Assembly: GCF_963678635.1 (NCBI RefSeq)
Contig: NC_087062.1
Span: 20,011,789-20,075,788 of the forward strand
Length of the DNA stretch: 64,000 bases
Origin: Symsagittifera roscoffensis
Lineage: Eukaryota; Xenacoelomorpha; Acoela; Convolutidae
Direction: 5' to 3'
The notes beneath the pieces were generated by a model, which worked only from the letters and a program-made list of their open reading frames with translations, made no database searches and was not told the DNA's origin. A program made the position numbers and the translations under genes. This document shows, one piece after another, positions 22,501 through 34,500 of the stretch; position 1 is the first letter of the stretch, and each line of letters starts with the position of its first letter.

Positions 22501-25500
22501 TGTCAATCCACAATTCTTAACGAGGAATTACCCATAAATAATATAATAAGCAATGAAAAGAGGAACACAGATTATTTCACAAAAACACCATATTTTAAAC
22601 CAACATTCAATATAACAAACTACACAAAGAAACAACAACAATTTTTAACGATGTTTAACTTTGAACACTCGCAAAATACACAAATCGAATTTGACAAACT
22701 AGCAAAACAACTGTTAAGATACTCAACAGTCTATGCAACATCAAAATTTGATGTTGGGAAAATCAGTTCATCACTACATCTCCCGTTAAAACCTGACGCA
22801 GTTTTCAAAAAACAAAGAGCAAGTAACGTACCAATTCATTTACACGATAAGGTAAATAGATTACTGGATATTTTAGAAGAATACAAAATTATCTCACCAG
22901 TAAACAAAGAAGAACAACCAAAAGGTAACACATTTATTAACCCTGTTATAATCCTAGCAAAAGGAGAATCATTTAAAATAGTTTTAGACGCTAGATATCT
23001 CAATTCACTAATAGACGAATCAAAATGCAATTGGCCTATTGAACCAATACAAGTTATTTAACAAAAATAAACGGAAAATACTTTACAACCGCAGATATGA
23101 ATAACGCATACAATCAAATGCCACTAGATGAACAATCACGACGTTTAACACAATTTGTTATTGGAAATCAACAATATGAATTCAACCGCTTATTCTCTGG
23201 AATATCCATAGGACCAGCAGAATTTTCAGCCTTTATGAGCAAAGTTTTTAGACCACTAATACTTAAGAAAAAAGCAATCATCTATTTAGACGATGTTTTT
23301 ATGCAATCACAGACAAAAGAAGAAATGTTTACAGTTTTAGAACACTATCATAAAATACTTCAGAACGAAAATCTGAAGGCCGCCCCCGATAAATCGCACT
23401 TCTTTTTAACACGAGTTAAATTTTTAGGACATAACATAGAAAGAAAAACAATCACTCTATTAAAATCACGCATTGATGCTATTCAAAAACTTCAACCACC
23501 AACAAACAAAAAGAAAATCCAAGAATTCCTTGGAATGTTAAACTTCTTAAGCAAGTACGTTTACAAAATGCAATTATATTTACGACCATTCTATAATATC
23601 CTCAGACAACAAAATAATTTTGAATGGACCACTGAACATCAAACACGATTTGAAGAAATTAAAAAACTTTTAACTGAACAAATTTCAAACACAATCCCAG
23701 ATCCAAATCAACCATTCTACACAATGTGCGATGCTTCAAATTTTGGCATCGGCGCAGCATTACTACAATCACACAGTGGTACAACTAAAATGAACCTTAT
23801 ATCAGCAAACTCCCAATTATTCACTCAAGCAGAGCTACGACTCTCAACTCTAATGAGAGAATGTACAGCTATAATTTATACACTTACAGAATATGAATTT
23901 CTAATACTTGGATCAAAACATCCAACAGTTCTATTCACAGACCATAAACCAATCATTTTTCTCTTTACACAAACGTCAAACCCAAATTATCGAGTTTATA
24001 GATATAAATTAATACTAATGAAATTTCCAAACTTACATATAATTTGGACAGCAGGAAAGAATCTTGCATTACCAGATACATTAAGTCGAAATACACCACC
24101 TGAATTACTTACACGAAAAACTACAATTGAAATACCTAAAAATACAAAATTTTACCTTGCAAAAGACGAAACATCACCCCGACTAGAATGCAAATATGCA
24201 GTAAAAACTGACATTGAACAATCGCAAATAAATAATCTCCAACACTTCCCACTTTACTTGGATTGCCAAAATAATCACTACGAAGTTGATCTACTTGGAA
24301 CATCAACTTTCAAACCAATTCCATACTCTTAATGGATAAAAAATAACACCCAACAAAAACGAATAAAACACCACTCGCATAAAAAAGACCTTTTTCCGTT
24401 AATTGAAAAAGAAAATTTAACTGATAAAATAAATTTATCAGGACCACAAACAAATGATTCAAAATACACAATAAATCAAGTTTTTGACCTCCATGACCCA
24501 CTTGACACAATTCCTTTATCTAAATTAGAACTTGAAAACATTTCTTTCCCTCCAACAGATAAAGTTATAATTAATAGCTTGAAACAATATCAAAATCTTG
24601 ACCCAGTAATTAGACAACTAAAATCATGGCACAAATACAAAACTAAGCCCGTAAAAGCAGATTCCACAATTTTAGGAAATAAAACACACCTCCGATATTT
24701 TCAAAAATTTAATAATACAACAATTAATGAAAACACAGACCTTCTAGAATATCATTTAAACGATTCTACAGTTCCCTGTCTCCCTTTAAGTATGATTCTA
24801 ATAGCTTTTAACATTTCACATACACAAAACATTAAAGGACACTCTGGATCAGAGAAAACATATTCAAATTTTACACAAAATTTTTACTTCCCGAATGCAC
24901 CAATTTGGATAAAAGTACTATGCAATGATTGTATAGTATGTCAGCTAAATAAACCTTATCCAAATCAAAAACAAATAGCACAAAAACAAGATTTTAAAGG
25001 ACAAAGTTTATATTTTAACCACTGTATATCATTCGATACAAAAGGACCAATTTCACCATCCTCTGAAGGAAACTCCTACATTATGGTATTAGTTGACGCA
25101 TTTACACATTTTGTAGCACTCAACCCAGTAGCACATTGTAACGCTTATTATGCTTACACAACACTTTATGAACACTGGATAGCCAAATTCGGATTACCCG
25201 AAATCTTAGTTACAGACAACGGTACAGAATTCATAAATAATGAAATTATCACACTATGTCATTTATACAACATTAAACACAAACCGCGTACATCTCACGC
25301 ACCTTGGACAAACGGCTTAGTCGAAGGTATGAACCGTTCATTACAAGAATATCTCAGATGTATCATCAATGGAAATGATACAAGATACACCGAATGGTCA
25401 GCAGATGTAAAACTTTTTCCCTTAGCATATAATTCACAAATTACGACAACTCTAGGAATGTCACCATACGAAATGGTTTTTAATCAAAAGCCACGTAAAC

Positions 25501-28500
25501 CAATTATGTTTACAGCAAATTCTCATAAAAATACACAAGGTCATTGCCAACCAAATAAAGACTGAGTTTGTTATAACCTACCTTTACACACACATGATGA
25601 AGATCATTTTCATCACCCACAAATCCTTAAATTATCCTCCGGTACACACACTGAATGGATTTTAAATAGAGATAAAAAACACAATGAAATTTACCAAAAA
25701 GTAACAAAAAAATTGTTACAAAGGCAGAACATTAACGAACAAATAAATTCACGCTTTACACCAGCCTCAGATTTAAAAATTGGAACATTTGTCTTAAGAC
25801 CTAATTTTAATACCCAAAAAGGAATTTCTAAAAAACTACAACCCCTTCGTAAAGGACCATACCAAATAATCGCCAAACCCACAGACGTAACATATAAAAT
25901 CACCGATTCAGACAAAAAAGAAATTGTTCAACATAGAAACAATCTATTGCCTTACTACCCAAAACAATACGCACTACGCGAACTAACTCAATTACATTCT
26001 TTCACAGGTTTAAAAGTTATTCAAAATCACCCACATATAGAAAATGAAATAAATGAACAAAACGACATTCACCTTGAAAAACAAAATAAAAAAACAACTA
26101 CAACCAAAAACAATACAAAAAAGCTAGATCAAAAAACACCTCAAAAAGAAAGGAAAAATAGGAAAATGATAGAAAAAATTATACCCCAAGATCAAGTCGA
26201 AAAATCAGAACATAGAGAGTCATCACGACTTAGAAATCAACCACGTAAAAACTACAAAACATTCATCCCACAATCTAAAATGTTAAAGAAAGTTGAATTT
26301 CAATTAATACTATTTGCACCTCTGAAACATTTTGAACTTTCATTTTTCAAAATAACATGCTGACAAACACGCAGCGATTCTAGTTCAAAATTAGCCAATA
26401 GGATTCATTCAATCCGTCACCTTCTATAACTCTAACACAAACCAATTAGACGAAAGATATTAAACTCTAGGCATATCTATAACTATAACTTTACAACCTC
26501 CGGGTCAAAAATAAGCAACCTGCTAAAACTTGACAACTAAAATAAATACCACCATAATATCATAACCCTCCCTTATCTAATAACGCAAAGATCAACAATA
26601 TTTTCCCAATTCAGACCTCAAAAACCCCCCAAACAAAAATGTTAAATTAGCCTAAAGTAAAAAAACGACCATATTAATTTAGCCTAAAGTGCAAAAATCT
26701 CAAAAATACCCAGATCACCTGACAAATAAAAATAAAGCAAAGAAGACCTCCCGAACACCATAAAATTCGCCCCCAACAATTTTTCACAAAACTCAACCCA
26801 ATTGTCAAAAAATCAATAAATAATTCGACCACACTTGAAAATCGCCCCAAATAACAAAAAATATTCGACCAAGAAGCCATTTCTTAAATGCTCTTCTCTC
26901 GATCAGTCAACATAATTTTCAACATTTTCATAAACTTTTTAGCAATACTTAAACTTTTATTCATATTTCTCTTTGATACTTCTGAAGCTTTTATAATAAT
27001 TTTAATCATTTTTTTGCAATATTTTTTACTCCCTATTTGAAATATATCTCCAACTTTCCCAAGTCATTGACCATATTCACAGGTACGAAAACCCAAAATT
27101 TATTTAAATGATCGAACCATTTTTAGTAGAACAGTATTTTTTTACTATTTGTAATTTTTATAACATTTTTATCATCCCTAATATTGACAATATGCAAATG
27201 TATAAAGAAGGCAATCATAACATTCGCCTTAGCAACAATCTTTTTAATTCTTTTTCTTGAAGAATACTACAATAAACATAATTTTTTTCACTAAAAGAAA
27301 TCAATCAAAAAACCATCAAAAATTGCTAACCAACAATCACACAGTCAGTCTTCACCGACATCATCCCAAGAAAAACCGACAATACCTACAACTGCCCAAA
27401 ACCCCCAAACATCTACACGAATTTCTTTCCAAGATAACCCATACACTTTTGAAGAACGACACGCTCGCTTATCTGAACCATTAGAACCAGTTCAGCGACA
27501 GGCACCTCTAAGTGAACCAACATATAACTTGTACCCAACACTACCACAAGAATTAAGTAGAATAAGAAATATTAGTCAAAACCAAAATACAGTTGAAATA
27601 AATAGACAAATTATACATCCACGACGAAATAGAAATTTTCAAACCCCTCGAGTTCATTTTGATATACCCCAATCCCCATCACCAACTACTCCGGAAAACC
27701 CAATTAGCATATTACCGGAAACCCCTACACTTCTTTCACAACGTAGCAGCTCAAGTCTACCCTCAGATTACTTAGGTTAAACACCAACATCTGAACAAAT
27801 ACGTGAAAATCCCTTTAACCCCCCAAAACAAACATCACGACTACCATATTGGACAACACAATCATTCACACAAGGTGAACCAAATTTAATAAATGATCCA
27901 ATAGATATTTCTACAGATACAACAACATCATCATCACTACCAGAATCATTATCACTACCGTCAACACCATCAATAAGCCAGATTTCACCGACGCCTTTCC
28001 CTTTAAATTTTCCAAATAACCTCGACGCTAGATATCGAGAACAATCATCAACAAATATCCCTTTAAGATTAGACTGGAACACATTCACAGCACCCCCACC
28101 ATTATTTGGACAACACCCAGAAAGTAACCGACTCCACAACTGGGCACTTCATAGATTACAGTATAGACAAGACATTCACGAAGACATTCGTGGCCATAAC
28201 ATCCAAATACTCCAAAAAAATAGTCTACAATTAAAATTTGAAATCACGGTTAAACTAAACAACATTGCTCAACATCCTTACCCATTAAGCCCACCAAATA
28301 TAACAGCTCAATCGCTACCACCACCATTCATAACAACTGAAGTAATATATAAATACGATAGATATACCAAAAAGACAATTGGTTACATAACATTTTATAA
28401 CCCGTACTCAGGATTATCATATACATGTATATTCTAAAAATATTGATATTTCTCCAACTCCTTTTTCTAATAATCTCCGATCAGAACATAAATCCTTCTC

Positions 28501-31500
28501 CCCGCACAGGACCCCAAGACTTATTAGTAACACATTACGATTGTGAAGAAAATGAACAAAAAACACTACACAAATATGCAATAAATCAAGTATCACAATG
28601 CGAAACGGAACTACAAGCTGTAGAAACTACAAATGTAATAGCGACACTATATTCAAAAGCCCGAGCAACAACAGTCATAGGATATAAATTTACAGCAACA
28701 TTTTCCGAAAAGAAAGTACATTGTTCACAAGTTTCAAACGGAAATAAAAACCGACTTGACCACGAATCATTCTACCAAAGTAATATAGAACGACTTCTAC
28801 ATCTAAATCCCGATGATTGTAAAAACGAACTACTCAGATTAAACATCACAAGAAATAAAAACACCGACAGAAAAATAGTATATTTTCAAGTCTTTGCCGA
28901 TTCTGTACAACAAGCAGAACTTAAACGATATCAAGGACACATTAAACTAGATGAAAAATACCCATACAACGGCGCACACGGAAGATTAACTTATGACATA
29001 CACGATAAGCACTGGATAACACACATTGGTATAAATAATCCATCAAACTGCAAAGCAGACACAAAAAATAAAGGATATCAAGAAATAATGTTTTTCGATT
29101 GGAAAATACAACTCGAAAAAATACAACTCACACGAGATTTATCTGACAACACAATGATCTATCAAGGAATTAGACTACCTTGTAAAAACGATCAAGGTTA
29201 TTGTGATCCTACAACACGGACACAAGCATCAATTGTTTGGTTTCCCGAAGATACATGTACAACATTTCAAGTAGCAAAAATACACGCTCGAATGATAAAA
29301 TTTCACGAAAAATTTTTTATACAATCAATTCCATATGAACAAGTCAATCCATCACGAAAACAAAGTACTGATTTTCGAAATATCCTTAATATAGAAAATA
29401 AATTAACACGTTTTCAAATATATCAGGAAAAAGAACTCGCATGCAAATACAGAAACCCACTTCACAAAACACAATATTCTGAAAGAATAGTTGAATACGA
29501 AAAAGGTTTCGACATGACCGCTGGAAAAATAAAAATTGACCCCTATGCCACAGGTCATCCTCTACACGAACAAACATCATATATACCAGTTAACTTTCAA
29601 AAAAGTAATGGTCAACCTGGTGGACATCTAAAGCCACATGACACTAGAAGCACACGTTTACAAGAACTATCACTAATGAATAATTCTTATTTTGGTAATA
29701 TCCACTATGATATCCACTTAGATATGAAGTTAGACTACACGATTAGTCGAATTTTTCAAGAGATGTCACTCTCCGAATTAGAAACACTTCACCAACTATG
29801 CGAATTAGAAAGGACACAAATCCTACAATCACTTGCACTAGCAGTATTAAAAATACCCTACACAGGATATTTACTATCAGGAAATAGATCAAATTTTCTA
29901 GACTACGAAGGAAACATCTTATGGTTTTATGCTTGTACCAAAAAAGTATCACCACTATATGTTTTTGAAGATAAAAGATGCTATAAAATAACCCCTATCT
30001 TTTATAAAAATAAAGTACATTTTGTTGACACACTTTCAAGACGAACATATTTTTGGGATACCGCAGTCCCATGTGGATCAGAGAATAGCCACAATGTAGT
30101 ACAATTGAACCCTGATGAAGATAAATATTATCTTCTTACCCCATACCCCACATTAATGCAATCACTCAAAAAATTTTCACCCGAAAGCATCAGAGCTATT
30201 GCTCGTAACCCAAATATTGATTTACAATCAATTGGAATATATTCAAAATCTGATATCCAACACCACATTAGAACACAAAAATTCCAAGAATTACTAACAC
30301 AAATGGACACTATACAAAGACAATCAATTGACCAAAACTTACGCAAACTTGCCGAAACCGCAGGATTTGCAGATATCTATACACATGATTATAGCTGATA
30401 TTTTAAAGACATCAAAGACTATATATATCTAAATGGTAAAAAATACAGACCACAAGATATTTTATCTATAAATATTTTTAGCTTTGTTACAATAAAAAAT
30501 GAAATTCTCGATTTTCTAGGATGGCCCTATTACATCTTAGAAAAATTAACTATCTTATACGCAATGTTTAACTTTATAGGATTTCTTTTTTCACTTTTAA
30601 AAGGAATCTACAACACATGTGCTATACACACACAAGTAAATAGACAAGCAAGTGTAGCACGCATACTATTTGCAGGATTTTTTGGAATTTTTTCATTATC
30701 AATTAACAAAATTCTTCTAGACGCACAAATCAAAGAAAATAATACAAAAATAGCAACAACACAGAACACGTACAACGAAGAACATAATAACATATAATAT
30801 AACGAACGCCTACAGCACCACAGCTGCCACCCCTACCACATAACCATCCATTATCCTTAGTCCCACGTAATTTCCGAAACCTAGCAATAACACATAACCC
30901 AAATTTTAGACCAAACATATCGCAAAGTCCCATACAACATATAATGACACATCATTCACAAGATGATAATACATATGAACAAATTATAGAACAACCCCAT
31001 ACCACCGCTTTTCAGTCTCAAAATAATAATTTTTTTAGCCCACAATGAGCCGACAACTTGGATCCCTACACCGCTCAAATTCCCATCCAACCAACCTCAA
31101 CACTCCAATCACAATAATCCCACTTTTTGCTTTCCCGCCACCCGATTTTCCAACTAGTAATATAACATCAAGCATGAATTCGGATACTAATTCAGATATT
31201 TCAGTTTTATACTCCATTTCACAACTCAACAACCCTAATATAGAAACCCCTGACGAATTTGCAGACTCCGAACCATCTCCATACAATAATTTTCAAACCA
31301 ACTCCTCAGTTTTTTCAAAGCCCCCTTTTCAACCAATCCCACCAAATAATCCACTCCCGACCATTTCTACTCCCTCTTATGCTTCACAAGTAACCCCAAC
31401 CTATTCTCCATTTCATTCCGACCGATCATCTAATTCTCCCGATACTCCCCAAATCTCCCAAGAACTTGATAATTTTATCACCCAACAACAACAGCTAATA

Positions 31501-34500
31501 CACACTAACACCCTCACAATCAACCAAATTTCATCCACAATAGAATCCTCAAACCCACCTACTCCTACACCCTCCTCAGCCTATACTGCATCATTAGCAC
31601 AATCATCAACATCCACCGAATCATTAACTAGCACTAACCGAGCTTATCGCACTTTTAAAAGAAAAATCCCAAACCATCCATTCCCGACTAAACCAGGAAC
31701 AGCCCGCGAATACATTAATCATCCACACCACACCAACACGAAAGATTTTCTAGCAATCACCTTACCTTCATTTCCACAATATACTTTAAACACACCTAAC
31801 GACACTAACGACACACGTAGTTTTGTAGATGAACATGTTTTAATGCCTACACTTCATTGGACAACATATTATCATTTTACTAATCCCCTTTGCCTGCCAC
31901 TATCTAATACTCATAGCGATATAGAGAAGAATAAAGATATGCTATATAGACTCACCGCAACACTAACACCTAGACAATTTACTTATATAGGATATAAAAA
32001 ATCACTAAAAACATTCACTGCACCCCGAGCTAACGAATTTACACTAGAATATTACGACCATAATATCATCCGAACTAATCAAGACCAATTTTTAGATGAC
32101 GACCGCTTCGCTAACCCACAACTAACAGAAAAATTCTTCATCAAAACATCATACGTATTCACACTCAATATTTTTGATAGAAAATATGACCACATCATTT
32201 CTGAAGCACTAACTGATATGCAAGCTTACGAAAGTTTTAAAGAAAAATTTCAATTATTTTCACTAACCTTTCACTTCCTTGCACCACATGAACGCGATTT
32301 GCACTGTTCACATGACATTATGTTACGCACTAAACAAACTCACACATATACATATTATCGCTTCATACAAAATCATTTTGATCTACATACTCCATCAAGA
32401 CAACCACACCATCGTTTTCAGTTTCTTAACTCGAAGTACACTTCACCATTTTTTCTAAATTTCACCTATTGCATCAAAGATACTAACCTCCACGGCATCC
32501 TCCGCAATTATGACCCAATAACACAAATGTATATATTTTGTCCCATCACGAAGACCTTTAATGCTGAAGAATCCAGACCCTTCCTTATCCCACATGAATT
32601 TATCCAACCTATAGAAATCCCTATATTAGAATTTATTCATAATACTAAATACAATGACAAAATATATAATCTCATTCAAAGCACACCTTATGAGTTTGCA
32701 GTCGGCAACGAAGAACTAAAAACTATTAAAGCACTTCAATTGCTTTGGCCACTGCTTCAAACTAAAAACATCATTCGCATACTAGCAAAGTTACTAACAA
32801 ATTCCGACATGATACACGACATCTTCCCCCACGGTTTTTTCCCAGACGATTAACAGGTAAAAATTATTTAAAATACTCTTCACTAATAAATTTAAATTAG
32901 TACTAACCATAGTTTATTAATGTTTCATTTATATTTCTAGTCTTCACACCACGATCACCTGCAAAACAGAAAAGAAAAAGAAAAATACAAACTTGTTAAA
33001 TTCTCTTAAAATTCATTAATTTCTTGCACTAAATAATGTAATAAAATTTATACCATATGTAGTAAATTAATTTATAAATTATTCCCCCATAAAGCAGTAA
33101 ATTTAAATATGATGAAAATTTATAACTTTAAGTTTCCCTAAAAACTAGCAGTAAAATTGAAATTCTATGTAATAAATTGATAAAATGAAAATGCAGTATT
33201 AACCTTTTAATATTTTCATTCACTCGCACAAGAATTATATCCAAACTCGCACAGCTCGCCCACGAAGAATTGTTTAAATAATGAATTTCAGTTTCAAGTT
33301 TTCACACTCAACAACTCTAACACACGATAACAAGTTTCAAACTTTCCTTTAACCCGGTTGGAAAGGAATTATATACTAAAACAAACTAACCAACGCAGCT
33401 TACTAAAAACCACAAATCAAAAAATAACAGCATGACTAAGAAAAGAAAACCAACGGTACCCAAACCGGATTAACCCAGTTTAAAACTGGATAATTTATTC
33501 TTTTGAAGACTATTATAAAGTCTAAGAAAGAAATAATAAAACTCAAAAAAGTCGAAAGACAAACCCATAACAAAAACAATTTGATTTTTGAAAAAAGGAC
33601 ACAACCAAAGGAACATAAGAAAGACCAACATAAAACCAACATAAAACGTTATCACATAACAGGACCTCTCAAAGAAACCGCACGAAATCATACTCCCATT
33701 CCTGGCCTAACCCACCAGAGAGGACGTCCTGAGCATGCTCTATAGCCGGCCTAACCCACCGTGCTACATCCACGCTTTGTGACCACACTTCTATTTTTAA
33801 TAAGAGGTACTCAAGGGTGAATAACTCTTCAAAATAACCGAACTAAAACAAAATGATTTTGTGAAAACAACTAACTAAATTCATAATTAAAAAACTGAAC
33901 TAATAAAAATTTTATACAATGTAAATTATACCTTGCAGTATATAGATCAGCACACAACAACAAAGACGAACATCCAAAGACAAAATGACTCCACTACACT
34001 CGAACAAGTATGGCTAACCACAACCGATTTGCCGTCCACAATCACAACTCAAAGGATTTAGAGTACGACTTGACTTCGCAGAAAAGGACTTCATTGAACT
34101 AGACCAATGACCACCTCGATGTTCAAGTATACGTACAGATCCGAGTTACAAGGCATCCTCTCCACGCACAATCTCCACGCCATTTCCAGACGAGGTTGAA
34201 CACAAAACAAGTTCTCTACATAATACAGAAAAACCCGTCATAGCAAACCATTTTGAAATCAGATTGATTTCGTTGGGAAACACAGTCGTTGTCACAAGAA
34301 GACACAACGATTAATGCCCCAAACTCCAGCGTCCTGGAGCTTCTCTAACAAGAGGAACCGGACAAGAATACGATGTTCGCCCAATACCAACGTTCATCAT
34401 CCATCCTTTGAATTGCAGAAAGATAATTCTAAAAAACTCTGTAAAACCCGGATGGGTGGAACCTGATCCAAACTACATTTTATGATTGGATAAATTAGAT

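Noticed and set aside
23040-23070. Programmed -1 frameshift in RT
   Set aside because: It lies inside a conserved RT block, has no slippery heptamer, and is explained by one missing T.
27778-30398. G-to-A hypermutation as cause of the stops in the full copy
   Set aside because: The two stops I can compare arose from TCA codons (TGA at 25563, TAA at 27778), which are not G-to-A changes on the sense strand.
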